Of a DNA stretch of 64,000 bases, positions 9,001-16,382 are shown piece after piece (positions within the stretch are counted from its first letter, which is position 1; each line of letters opens with the position of its first letter). This DNA comes from Succiniclasticum ruminis DSM 9236 (lineage in GTDB: Bacteria > Bacillota > Negativicutes > Acidaminococcales > Acidaminococcaceae): assembly GCF_900112895.1 (NCBI RefSeq), contig NZ_FONL01000001.1, forward strand, positions 1 to 64,000, read 5' to 3'. The translations under genes were made by a program, and so were the position numbers. A model generated the notes under the pieces. The model was not told where the DNA came from and ran no database searches. It saw only the letters and a list, made by a program, of their open reading frames with translations.

Positions 9001-9116
9001 TCTTCCTGGCGTCCCAGTATCAGGTAGGAAAAAATGCCCATAATGGCAATAAGTACGGAAAAAAAGTAAACAACCTGCTTATGTTTAATCGACCATTCCG
9101 CCCAGTTTGTGTTCAT
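6039..9116 (-). CDS. RND-family efflux transporter, inner membrane subunit
   Basis: This is a 1025-residue AcrB/MexF-type proton-driven pump. The N-terminal membrane segment (VVYFFSVLIAIMGIFSYLIL) is followed by the large periplasmic porter loop. The central membrane block contains SLGMLVDDSVVVVEMIE, with the Asp pair of the proton relay. A duplicated second half contains VGALALIGTVIRNATVLVDQI. The fold is the usual 12-helix duplication. Its start overlaps the adaptor stop by four bases (ATGA), which implies translational coupling. The substrate cannot be read; drugs, fatty acids or detergents are all possible. No TolC-like outer-membrane channel is encoded nearby. Confidence 0.93.
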   Translation of the reverse strand: MNTNWAEWSIKHKQVVYFFSVLIAIMGIFSYLILGRQEDPNFTVKQMVVSAAWPGATAKQMEMQVTDKIEKIIQTVPDVDYITSYSRPGTCVVNVYLKDSVSPETTRLRWQEVRNLVNDGRRTLPSDLYGPFFNDHFDDVFGNVYAITSDSFSYEEMRKVASRIKDQFVLVPDVKKVELLGVQPEKIYIQLDNAKLSQLGMSVDQLAAVIQAETSVAPAAMKHDDQSNVYLRLTGIPDTVKNIENLPISGNGRTLRLGDVAAVKRDYADPAEPKMYFNGKPAVGIAISMVDGGNNLTLGENLDKKCREIRKGLPLGFELNQVLNQPQVVKNSISEFMESLIEAIMIVLVVSLMTLGRQSGYVISACIPLVLMCSMAGMFLLGIDLHKLSLGALIVSLGMLVDDSVVVVEMIETKINEGWDRIRACSFAFESCARPLLTGTMITCVSFMPIAFAKSNVGEYAGSLFAVITVTLMSSWLVSATVAPALAHAWLVPPDLNNDKKKTGVTEGNENKSLEYESGFYGVFRELLDWALKHRVAVLIITVCIFCGSLLLSKLLKREFFPASVRPELLVELNLPEGSSLQASDEAAKKLTQLVMKEKGVASISTYVGKSSPRFVLVLDPVQPRDNYAQLVVVAEDLQSRMALEKKIKTMVEEQLPNVQSYSRSIPLGPPTPYPVMIRVRALTDAQAKEYAGQLKQIMLQNKNVTMVRYDWMEKAPAVKVELDDDKLRQMGLTRKTVASALYAEISGYTVSQYYEGDQAIDMVFRLEPRNHENISDLGAMSIPTARGAVQLNQVAYLSYEKEDGMIWRRNLLPTITVNAGIIDGVTGNDVAEQIMEQAKELRKNLPAGVSIELDGPSEKSANSLRSILGPVPIMLVIMLVLLMLMLMDVKKVFVVLCTAPLGIIGVFLGLFLFNTPLGIMAVVGALALIGTVIRNATVLVDQIDQHLAAGMPPLKAVKESAVVRFRPIMLTALTTVLGLIPMFPSAFWRGLAIAISSGLTVATLITLIVLPVVYCMVFKIGNEE

Positions 9117-10225
9117 TTCGTATCACTGCCTTCCAGCCGTACTTCCTGCCCTTCCGCCAACTTATTGACGCCACCCGTCACCACAACGTCACCATTGGCA
9201 AGACCGCCGGCAATAATTACGTTGCTGCCCTCATAGCCTGCTGTCTTTACATTTACCAGTGTTGCTTTTTTATTCCGGATTACCCATACCTGGGGCTGTT
9301 CCCCAGTCTGGTATACTGCACCGGAAGGAATCGCTATCACGTTTTCTGTACCGTTTTGCAATGTCACCTTGGCTGTCATGCCCAGTTTTACCGCTTCCGG
9401 CATAGTATCTACGGCCACTTTTACTTTATAAGTGCGGGTCACAGAATCCGCCATGGGCGCGATCTCGCTGATGTGCCCGGAAGCCATGCTGTCATTCAAT
9501 GCCCAGAATGTTATTTTGGCAGGCTGGTTGGGACGGATCTGACCTAACCTGTTTTCCGGAACATAAATCTGGATTTCACGGCTGCCATCTCGCACAATGG
9601 TAACCACAGGCGTGCCGGCGCCTACTACCTGGCCTATCTCACCGGAAATGGCTGCTACTGTGCCGTCATGGTCGGAAACCAGCTGTGTATATTCCATCTG
9701 ATTCCGGCTGGCGTTCCATTTAGCCCGTGCGCTTTTCAGTGTCGCATCTGCCGCATCAAGCTGCGTTTTGTATTGATCCCGTGCCATAGCGCTTACAGCG
9801 TTCTGCTCATACAGTTTGCTGTAACGGGCGTAGTTCTCTTTTGCCAAATTGTAATTAGAAAGAGCCGCCTGATAGGCCGCCTGGTCCGCATCATAGCTCT
9901 GCCGTACATCCTTGGGATCAAGCTCCATCAACACCTGCCCGGCGCGGACCGTATCTCCCAGATTAACGGACCGGGACACAATCTTGCCGCCTGTCTGAAA
10001 GGCAAGATTGCTTTCATACTTTCCCCGCACTTCGCCCGGATACGTAGCTGTACCGTCCGCAACTGTTTCCCCGACGGTCATGGTGCGCACCACCGGAACG
10101 GTCCTTTTTTCTGTTGCAGGCGGCTTCAGTACAGAAACAACCCGCCATCCCACAAAAGCAATCACAGCAATACCAAGCAAAATAAAATGTTTTTTTGTCA
10201 GTTTAATATCCCTTAAAAAATTCAT
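9113..10225 (-). CDS. RND efflux periplasmic adaptor (membrane fusion protein)
   Basis: The 370-residue HlyD/AcrA-type adaptor has an N-terminal membrane anchor (about residues 13-32), a biotinyl/lipoyl-like half motif (GKIVSRSVNLGDTVRAGQVL), a helical hairpin rich in Ala/Gln/Lys (about 100-160), then beta-barrel and membrane-proximal domains. No lipobox cysteine is seen, so it is anchored by the helix. It bridges the inner-membrane pump to an outer-membrane channel that is not present here. It is first in the two-gene pump operon, and the TetR gene lies upstream on the same strand, 119 bases away. Confidence 0.92.
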   Translation of the reverse strand: MNFLRDIKLTKKHFILLGIAVIAFVGWRVVSVLKPPATEKRTVPVVRTMTVGETVADGTATYPGEVRGKYESNLAFQTGGKIVSRSVNLGDTVRAGQVLMELDPKDVRQSYDADQAAYQAALSNYNLAKENYARYSKLYEQNAVSAMARDQYKTQLDAADATLKSARAKWNASRNQMEYTQLVSDHDGTVAAISGEIGQVVGAGTPVVTIVRDGSREIQIYVPENRLGQIRPNQPAKITFWALNDSMASGHISEIAPMADSVTRTYKVKVAVDTMPEAVKLGMTAKVTLQNGTENVIAIPSGAVYQTGEQPQVWVIRNKKATLVNVKTAGYEGSNVIIAGGLANGDVVVTGGVNKLAEGQEVRLEGSDTK

Positions 10226-10344
10226 GCCCTGTTCTCTCCAATCTGCCGTTACAACTTTCTTTTCTTTATATTATATTACAACCAATCTGTTCCAATCTAA
10301 TTCAAACTTTATATTCCTGGTGATAGCAGCCAATTAAATCATTT

Positions 10345-10980
10345 TTATTGCAACTGTTCTCTTCCCGTTGAAATGGTATTCAGGTAATCAAGGTACACAG
10401 ACCTCAGCTTTTCAGAATCATCTGCGCCAGGAAGTCGTTTTGATTCCGATATGGCTTCGTAGCTGTAGGTCACCAGATAAAAAGCAAAAATACTGATAAG
10501 CACGAAGGCCGTGCGCCGACTATCCGTTTCTGCCTTTACGTACTGACTGTCCTTTGCCCTGTCGAAAGCCTCCGTCAGCCTGTCGTAAAAAGCAAGCATC
10601 TGTTGCCTGACGATATCGTTCCCTACTGCTGTTGGTGTCAGGAACTCCCGATAAATGACATGGATACTCTCCGGTTCCTTCAGGAAAACATTCTTCACCT
10701 CATCCAAAAACGCCAGGATACAGGCCAGCGGGGTCTGCCCCGGTTCTTTTAATATTTCCGCAAGGCGAAGCAGCTTTTCTGCCTGCTGTTCCAACACCTT
10801 CCGGTACAACTGAGCCTTGCCACCGAAATGATATGAAACCAACGCGCTGTTGGCACCTGCCTCCTCGGTTATTTTCTTAACGGAAACTCCGTGGTAGCCG
10901 TATTGAGCAAAAAGCCATTTGGCGGCCTGCAAAATCTTTTCAGAAGTGCCTTTGGCTGATTGCGATGCAACTGTCTTCAT
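10345..10980 (-). CDS. TetR/AcrR-family transcriptional regulator
   Basis: The 211-residue protein has a typical N-terminal helix-turn-helix (ILQAAKWLFAQYGYHGVSVK, then ITEEAGANSALVSYHFGGK) and an all-helical ligand domain that resembles CerR-type C-termini. It probably represses itself and the downstream RND operon. A 16-bp palindrome overlaps its own start region just beyond the -10 box, as expected for autoregulation. The inducer is unknown. A same-strand arrangement (regulator then adaptor then pump) means read-through could also drive the pump genes. Confidence 0.9.
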   Translation of the reverse strand: MKTVASQSAKGTSEKILQAAKWLFAQYGYHGVSVKKITEEAGANSALVSYHFGGKAQLYRKVLEQQAEKLLRLAEILKEPGQTPLACILAFLDEVKNVFLKEPESIHVIYREFLTPTAVGNDIVRQQMLAFYDRLTEAFDRAKDSQYVKAETDSRRTAFVLISIFAFYLVTYSYEAISESKRLPGADDSEKLRSVYLDYLNTISTGREQLQ

Positions 10981-11030
10981 GTCCGGTTCCCCAATCTTCC
11001 TTTCATAATAGTCAAGAAGAATATATAATT

Positions 11031-11075
11031 AATTAAACGTTTAATTTATTATAACATAGATTTTACTGCACGCAA
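11031..11075 (-). promoter_or_regulatory. Promoter and palindromic operator of the TetR gene
   Basis: On the minus strand a -35 TTGCGT and a -10 TATAAT are 16 bases apart. Immediately downstream lies the perfect 16-bp palindrome AATTAAACGTTTAATT (11031-11046), a good candidate operator for the TetR protein it precedes. I did not see a second copy in the 119-bp gap before the adaptor gene. Confidence 0.65.
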
Positions 11076-11087
11076 GGGTCAATAATA

Positions 11088-11132
11088 AAGCGCTGCAGTA
11101 AAATGTATCTTACACATTTTACTGCAGCGCTT
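11088..11132 (-). terminator. Long perfect hairpin terminating the S41 protease transcript
   Basis: The arms AAGCGCTGCAGTAAAATGT and ACATTTTACTGCAGCGCTT are complementary over 19 bases with only a few loop bases. On the minus strand it is followed by TTTATTATT. It lies between the protease gene and the TetR promoter. Confidence 0.75.
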
Positions 11133-11188
11133 CTTGTTTTACGGCTCACTACGTAAAGCTTGGGTACACATTTTTTTATTGCCACTGC

Positions 11189-12349
11189 TTAACTTCTTTT
11201 CTTTTCCAGTTCTTCCTTCAAATACTCTTCCGCCTTTTTCAATTGCACGTCATTGGCAGCCTTCTCCGGCAATTCGATTTCCACATCGGGTTCCACGCCC
11301 ACTTTGTGGATGGACCGGCCGGAAGGCGTATAATACATGGCCGTGGTCAGCTTCAGCCCCGTATCGGCCGTGATATGGAACACCGACTGCACGCAGCCTT
11401 TTCCATACGTTTTCACACCAAACAGTTTTCCTGCTTTGGTATCCTGTACCGCACCGGACACGATTTCCGAAGCGCTGGCGCTGCCATGGTCGATCAAAAC
11501 CGCCAGCGGATATTTTACTTTTTCCAGTTTGGACTTGTAGACCTGTGTTTTTCCTTTTTTATCTGTAATAGAAACCACCGGGCCATTAGGTACGATGTAA
11601 TTTGCTACTTTAACGCATTCCCCTAACAGGCCCCCGGGATTGTGCCGAAGATCCAGCAGAGTCGCCTGCATGCCTTCCTGTTCCAGTTTTTCGTAAGCTT
11701 TTTTAAATTCCTCGCCGGTGTTTTCGTTGAACATGGAGATACGGATATAACCGATTTTGGAATCCGGCAGCATTTTTCCCGCTACCGATTTAATCTTTAT
11801 ATCGTCCCTTACAATATCGGCCGTAAACTGCTCTCCGTTCTTGTGTTCCAGCAACAACTTGACATTAGTCCCCTTTTTACCGCGGATGGTACTGACCACA
11901 TCCTCAAGGGAGCGTCCTTTCGTATCTACATCATTCACCTTCAGAATCTTATCCCCGGCTTCAATGCCTGCTTTCGCCCCGGGAGACCCTTCCATGGGAG
12001 ACACCACTACGAACTCCTTGTTGCGTTGTCCCAGCACTACGCCAATACCGCCGAACGTTCCGTCCGTCATCTCGTTCAGACGGGCAAAACCCTCCTCATT
12101 CAGATACTCGGAATACGGATCGTCCAGGCTTTCCACCAGCCCGTGCATGGCGCCTTCGAACAGTTTTTTATCTGTATACTCCCCTACATAACCGGAATGG
12201 ATACGTCCCAGCGTATAAAGGAACTGCAACGCCCCTTCCGCGTTATGGGTCACCTTCTGCAGGCCCCAGGCCATACCAATAACCGTCATTGATACGGTCA
12301 GTATAACTACCAGAGGAATCACCCAGATACTGACTTTTTTATTAAACAC
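11189..12349 (-). CDS. S41-family C-terminal processing peptidase
   Basis: The 386-residue protein has an N-terminal membrane anchor or signal (VSIWVIPLVVILTVSMTVIG), a PDZ domain (about residues 85-165, with GIGVVLG and AGIEAGDKIL) and an S41 tail-specific protease domain containing the catalytic-serine segment DHGSASASEIVSGA and the lysine segment YGKGCVQS. It should cut C-terminal tails of periplasmic proteins. A GTG start at 12349 is chosen because GGAGGG lies 6 bases upstream; an upstream in-frame ATG adds 21 residues with no ribosome site. It follows ftsE-ftsX-M23, a common neighbourhood in Firmicutes in which Ctp proteases can tune cell-wall hydrolases. Confidence 0.93.
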   Translation of the reverse strand: MFNKKVSIWVIPLVVILTVSMTVIGMAWGLQKVTHNAEGALQFLYTLGRIHSGYVGEYTDKKLFEGAMHGLVESLDDPYSEYLNEEGFARLNEMTDGTFGGIGVVLGQRNKEFVVVSPMEGSPGAKAGIEAGDKILKVNDVDTKGRSLEDVVSTIRGKKGTNVKLLLEHKNGEQFTADIVRDDIKIKSVAGKMLPDSKIGYIRISMFNENTGEEFKKAYEKLEQEGMQATLLDLRHNPGGLLGECVKVANYIVPNGPVVSITDKKGKTQVYKSKLEKVKYPLAVLIDHGSASASEIVSGAVQDTKAGKLFGVKTYGKGCVQSVFHITADTGLKLTTAMYYTPSGRSIHKVGVEPDVEIELPEKAANDVQLKKAEEYLKEELEKKRS

Positions 12350-12392
12350 CTGATTCCCTCCACTGCAAATTACAAAATAAAGCGTGATATCA

Positions 12393-12428
12393 AAAAGGAG
12401 GAAGGAGGACAAGCCCCTTCCTCCTTTT
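12393..12428 (-). terminator. Terminator after the M23 peptidase gene
   Basis: AAAAGGAGGAAGG and CCTTCCTCCTTTT pair perfectly, with a T run on the minus strand. It sits only ~45 bases before the protease start, so that gene depends on read-through or on a weak promoter inside the gap. Confidence 0.8.
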
Positions 12429-12480
12429 AACGTCCCCGTACAGTCAGCGGCAAGACGCCGTTACAAAACGTTTTTCTTAA

Positions 12481-13617
12481 TCAAGGCAGATAATTCAGCG
12501 GTTCCGTCACTTCGCCGTGAAGGCGGACCTCAAAGTGGCAGTGGGGACCGGTGGAATACCCGGTACTGCCTGCCAGGGCCACAACCTGACCCTGTGATAC
12601 CCGCTGGCCTTCACCTACAGACAGACTGGAATTATGTCCGTAAATAGTAACCAGCCCGCCGCCATGGTCGATCATGATAGCATAACCGTAACCGCCCATC
12701 CAGCCGGAATACACAACCACCCCGGCTGCCGCCGCATGAATAGGTGTGCCGTAATCTACCGCAATATCCATGCCGGAATGATATTTCCGTGTACCGAAAA
12801 TCGGATGTACGCGCCAGCCGTAATAAGAAGTAATAGTACCGGAGCAGGGCCATACGAAAGAGCCGTTCCCTCCGCCGGAAGGCATCACGGAAGCAGTTTC
12901 CATCCCCTGCAACATCGCCTTGATATTATCGGAAATAGCAAGCATACGGTCATATTCTTCCTCTGACTTACGCTTTTCTTCTTCCGCTATGTACAGTTTC
13001 TGGGCACGCTGCTGGCGCATCTCTTCCGCACTGCTGCGTTTCTGTTCCAGAGCGGCTTTATCCTTTTTGATTTCGCCCATCTGGCCGTCCAGCTGATCCT
13101 GCCGTTTCTTGATTTCCGCAGCCTCTTTTTCCACAATGGCAATCAGGTCCAGGTCGCTGCGGATGATTTTCTGCAAAAGGTACATACGGGAAGCAAAATC
13201 ACCGAAGTCCTTGGCCCCCAGCAATACGTCCAGGTAATTGATCTGTCCGTTCTCATATATATCACGGAGGCGCTGACGGTAGATCAGCATCCGCCCTTCC
13301 ATTTCCTCTTTCTTTTTATTCAGTTCGGCCGTGTTTTTATCAATATCCTTCTGCAGCGTGTCTGCTTTTTTCTGCAGCACATCGATATCCTGCTGCAGGC
13401 GGCTTAACTTACTGACGATTTCGCCCAGGCTTTCTTTTGCCTCTGCGACTTTATGTTTCGCCTGGTCTTTCTTTTCTTCTGCCACCTGCACATTATGCTG
13501 GGCCTTGTCCAGTTCTTTCTGTTTTTTCTCCATTTCGCTGGCGGCAAAAGCAGGCAGCATATTCAGCAGGAACAGCCATACTGCGAAGAACGCTGCCAAT
13601 AATCTACGTAATCTCAT
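12481..13617 (-). CDS. M23/LytM peptidase with coiled coil, EnvC-like
   Basis: The 378-residue protein has a signal peptide (cleavage likely after AFA, about residue 25), a long Lys/Glu/Gln-rich coiled coil to about residue 225, and a C-terminal LytM domain. The zinc and catalytic residues are intact: HSGMDIA, YGHNS and HCHFEV. That differs from E. coli EnvC, which has a degenerate LytM domain, so this protein may itself cut peptidoglycan cross-links. It lies 13 bases after ftsX. The coiled coil probably docks on the FtsX periplasmic loop and couples ATP hydrolysis by FtsE to wall cleavage at division or elongation. Confidence 0.92.
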   Translation of the reverse strand: MRLRRLLAAFFAVWLFLLNMLPAFAASEMEKKQKELDKAQHNVQVAEEKKDQAKHKVAEAKESLGEIVSKLSRLQQDIDVLQKKADTLQKDIDKNTAELNKKKEEMEGRMLIYRQRLRDIYENGQINYLDVLLGAKDFGDFASRMYLLQKIIRSDLDLIAIVEKEAAEIKKRQDQLDGQMGEIKKDKAALEQKRSSAEEMRQQRAQKLYIAEEEKRKSEEEYDRMLAISDNIKAMLQGMETASVMPSGGGNGSFVWPCSGTITSYYGWRVHPIFGTRKYHSGMDIAVDYGTPIHAAAAGVVVYSGWMGGYGYAIMIDHGGGLVTIYGHNSSLSVGEGQRVSQGQVVALAGSTGYSTGPHCHFEVRLHGEVTEPLNYLP

Positions 13618-13630
13618 AGGGCAGCTCCTC

Positions 13631-14518
13631 CTAAACCCGCAGGAACTTCTTCAGGGAAAGGTAGCTGCCCAATGCCCCTATCAGCGTGCCGCAGGCAAGG
13701 ATGAAAATATCCGCATACAGCAGGGTTGGCCAGGACGGCAACACCGGGAAAAACGCAAAGGTCGTATGCAGCCTGCCGCTGAGACTGACATAAATCAAAT
13801 CGACTACAGCACAGGCAATGATACCGCCCCCCAGCCCCAGGGTCATGCCTTCCAGCAGGAAGGGCCAGCGGATGAACCAGTCAGTGGCGCCTACGTACTT
13901 CATAATAACCACTTCACGCCGCCGGGCAAACACTGTAAGACGAATAGTATTGATAATGATGAACAAGGTCGCAAAACAGAGGAATACAATCAGCACTGCA
14001 CCCCCGATACGCATCACCTTGGTAAGGGCGAAGAGATGCTCCACCACTTCCTGTCCGAATTTTGCTGTTTCTACCTTGGGCCAGTGTTCCACCTGGGAAA
14101 CCAATGCCTTGATCCGTTCCGGCCTGTCTACCTGGACCTCGAAAGAAAACGGGAAAGGATTGTCCTTGCCCAATGCCTTCAATAAAGTTGCCTGGTCTCC
14201 CAAACGATTTTTAAAGCGTTCCATGGCCATGGCTTTTGTTACTTCCGTAACCTGGACTACGCCTTCCATCTTTTTCAGTTTTTCCCGCATCTCGGCTACT
14301 TCTTCCCCGGTAGCGGTATCCTCCAGATAGACCGTCATCTCCACCTGGCCTTCCAGATATTTCGCCAGGTTGTCCGTATTCAGGTACATCAGCAGGAACA
14401 ACCCCAGGACCAGAAGAGAAACAGCAACCGTAGAGACAGATGCAAAACTCATTATACCGTTTCGTTTAATGGATTTGCCTGTCTCACGGATAAAATATTC
14501 TTTACTGCTCAGACTCAT
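13631..14518 (-). CDS. ftsX: Cell division ABC transporter permease FtsX
   Basis: The 295-residue protein has a cytoplasmic N-terminus, a first membrane segment (about 24-45), an extracytoplasmic loop of ~120 residues and three more C-terminal membrane segments, the FtsX topology. It partners FtsE and does not transport a substrate; it transmits conformational change to a wall hydrolase. Its start overlaps the ftsE end by 17 bases, implying coupling. The downstream M23 peptidase is the likely target. Confidence 0.95.
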   Translation of the reverse strand: MSLSSKEYFIRETGKSIKRNGIMSFASVSTVAVSLLVLGLFLLMYLNTDNLAKYLEGQVEMTVYLEDTATGEEVAEMREKLKKMEGVVQVTEVTKAMAMERFKNRLGDQATLLKALGKDNPFPFSFEVQVDRPERIKALVSQVEHWPKVETAKFGQEVVEHLFALTKVMRIGGAVLIVFLCFATLFIIINTIRLTVFARRREVVIMKYVGATDWFIRWPFLLEGMTLGLGGGIIACAVVDLIYVSLSGRLHTTFAFFPVLPSWPTLLYADIFILACGTLIGALGSYLSLKKFLRV

Positions 14519-15194
14519 ATCCGTATACTCCGTTCAATTCGTCACGAACGATTTCACCGTGTTCGATTGCGATGACCCGCTTGCCCATGCTGTCGACAAT
14601 TTCCTTGTCATGAGTGGCCATGATGATCGTCGTGCCGGTATTGTTGATTTCCTGGAAAATCTCCATAATCTCCATACTGGTTTCCGGATCCAGATTCCCG
14701 GTAGGTTCGTCTGCAATCACCAGACTGGGGCTGTTGACAATAGCCCGGGCAATAGCGATACGCTGCTGCTCTCCGCCGGACAGTTCGTTGGGCTTGGAAT
14801 ACGCCCGGCGTCGCAGACCTACCAGGTCCAGCACATTCATTACACGCCGTTTGATCTTGCGGTAAGGCGCTTCAATAACCTGCATGGCAAAGGCTACATT
14901 ATCATACACCGTACGGTCCGGCAGCAGACGGTAATCCTGGAATATGATCCCCAGCTGGCGCCGCAGGTACGGTACTTCTTTCGCTGTCAAATTCAAAATG
15001 TCCACATCATTCAGCCGTATACTGCCCGAAGTGGGAAGCACTTCCCGGAACAGCAGCTTGATAAATGTAGACTTACCGGCCCCGCTGGGACCTACAATGA
15101 ATACAAATTCACCCTGTTCAATTCGAATATTAATATTACGCAGCGCCACATTCCCGCCGGGATATGTTTTGCTGACATCTGTCATTTCCAGCAC
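14502..15194 (-). CDS. ftsE: Cell division ATP-binding protein FtsE
   Basis: The 230-residue ABC ATPase has Walker A GPSGAGKSTFIKLL, signature LSGGEQQRIAIARAI, Walker B LVIADEPTGNLDP and a switch His in MATHDKE. Its N-terminus MLEMTDVSKTYPGGNVAL is typical of FtsE. It powers FtsX at the inner membrane. It is the first gene of ftsE-ftsX-M23 and has a GGAGGGAG ribosome site. Confidence 0.96.
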   Translation of the reverse strand: MLEMTDVSKTYPGGNVALRNINIRIEQGEFVFIVGPSGAGKSTFIKLLFREVLPTSGSIRLNDVDILNLTAKEVPYLRRQLGIIFQDYRLLPDRTVYDNVAFAMQVIEAPYRKIKRRVMNVLDLVGLRRRAYSKPNELSGGEQQRIAIARAIVNSPSLVIADEPTGNLDPETSMEIMEIFQEINNTGTTIIMATHDKEIVDSMGKRVIAIEHGEIVRDELNGVYGYESEQ

Positions 15195-15246
15195 TGGTTA
15201 AACTCCCTCCAAAACGCTTCAAAAAAAGTAATTCACCATTTATAAT

Positions 15247-15275
15247 ATACTACTTTTTGTGTACACCGTTTGCAA
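15247..15275 (-). promoter_or_regulatory. Probable promoter of ftsE-ftsX-M23
   Basis: TTGCAA and TAGTAT are 17 bases apart on the minus strand, about 50 bases before ftsE. The match is moderate. The 96-base gap also contains an A/T-rich inverted repeat after csaB, but no clear terminator. Confidence 0.5.
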
Positions 15276-15290
15276 AATAATTGCGAATTA

Positions 15291-16382
15291 TTACTTATGC
15301 AACAGAGCAAAAGCTTTGGACACCGTGCTTTGGGCAAGCTCCCGCATAGCCACAAGATGTTCCTCCTGCAGCTGGGGTTTGCGCCCCCACAGTTCTTCTG
15401 CTTCCCTTTCAACATTTCCGGCATCCAGTGTTTCCACCGTTCCCACCGCCTCTGTCCCGATAGCTTTCAGAAAACTGTCCACTTTGGGATCATAGGATAT
15501 GGCCATCAGCGGCACTTTCATCACAGCGGCAAAAATCAGCGCATGCAGCCGCATGCCGATCAGCAACCGGAAGCTGCCAATGATACTCAGAAATTCCTCT
15601 GTGGAATAATCCCCCTGGAGCAGGGCAACCCTGTTCCTGATTTTGGGAAGATAACTCTGAAGCAACTGGCTGTCTTTCAAGTCTTTGGAAAGCTGCAAAG
15701 GCAAAATGGCTATCTGGGCATTATATTCTTCGCTGAGTTTTCCCAACGCCTCCGCGAGTTGTTTCAGACAGCGCTGATTTTCCGGCCATTCCCGCACGGA
15801 AACGCCGATAATCGGTTTGTAGGGATCCAGACCGGCTTCTGCCAGTATGCTTTTCCCCATTACTTTTGATTCAGGATTTAACATCAGAACCGGATCCGCC
15901 GTAACTTCCACTTTTGCAGCAGAAACGCCCATACGCGCGAGTTCTTCTGCCGAATCACGGTCCCTCACCGTAATCACGTCCGCCTTGTTTACTACCAGAC
16001 GGGTCAGCAGCCGCATGAACCGGCTGCGGATCGGACCGATACCCTGGGCGAACAGCATAACCTTCTTCCGTTTCCATTTTGCCGCTGCAATCACGGAAAG
16101 ATAATAGGCAAGGCTGCGCTTGCTGGTCACATCCTGCAGCAGGCTGCCGCCGCCACTGATGACCAGATCCGCCTCGCGGATAGCCCGCAACAGACGCACC
16201 GCCGCAAAACGGTACAGGGATTTAACCTGATGTTTAGCTATTGTATTTCCCGGATTTCCGGAAATCACGGTAATATCCGCCTTCGGTTCTTCTGTACGCA
16301 AAGCAGCCAGAATCGCCGTCAGCAACGCTTCGTCACCGGCGTTATTGAACCCGTAATAACCGGAAATTACGATTTTACTCAT
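15291..16382 (-). CDS. csaB: Polysaccharide pyruvyl transferase CsaB
   Basis: The 363-residue protein starts with the diagnostic SGYYGFNNAGDEALL glycine-rich motif and has the GGGSLLQD and LIGMRLHALIFA motifs of the pyruvyl transferase family. In monoderm Firmicutes CsaB adds pyruvate ketals to the secondary wall polymer so that S-layer-homology domains can bind. In Negativicutes SLH-bearing outer membrane proteins tether the outer membrane to the wall, so CsaB may make or modify an envelope polymer. Which one is not known from this sequence. It overlaps the upstream membrane protein gene by 8 bases. Confidence 0.92.
   Translation of the reverse strand: MSKIVISGYYGFNNAGDEALLTAILAALRTEEPKADITVISGNPGNTIAKHQVKSLYRFAAVRLLRAIREADLVISGGGSLLQDVTSKRSLAYYLSVIAAAKWKRKKVMLFAQGIGPIRSRFMRLLTRLVVNKADVITVRDRDSAEELARMGVSAAKVEVTADPVLMLNPESKVMGKSILAEAGLDPYKPIIGVSVREWPENQRCLKQLAEALGKLSEEYNAQIAILPLQLSKDLKDSQLLQSYLPKIRNRVALLQGDYSTEEFLSIIGSFRLLIGMRLHALIFAAVMKVPLMAISYDPKVDSFLKAIGTEAVGTVETLDAGNVEREAEELWGRKPQLQEEHLVAMRELAQSTVSKAFALLHK

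Noticed and set aside
13331-14185. Plus-strand open frame of 284 codons across the M23 and ftsX genes
   Set aside because: It crosses a real gene boundary on the other strand and has no coding signal.
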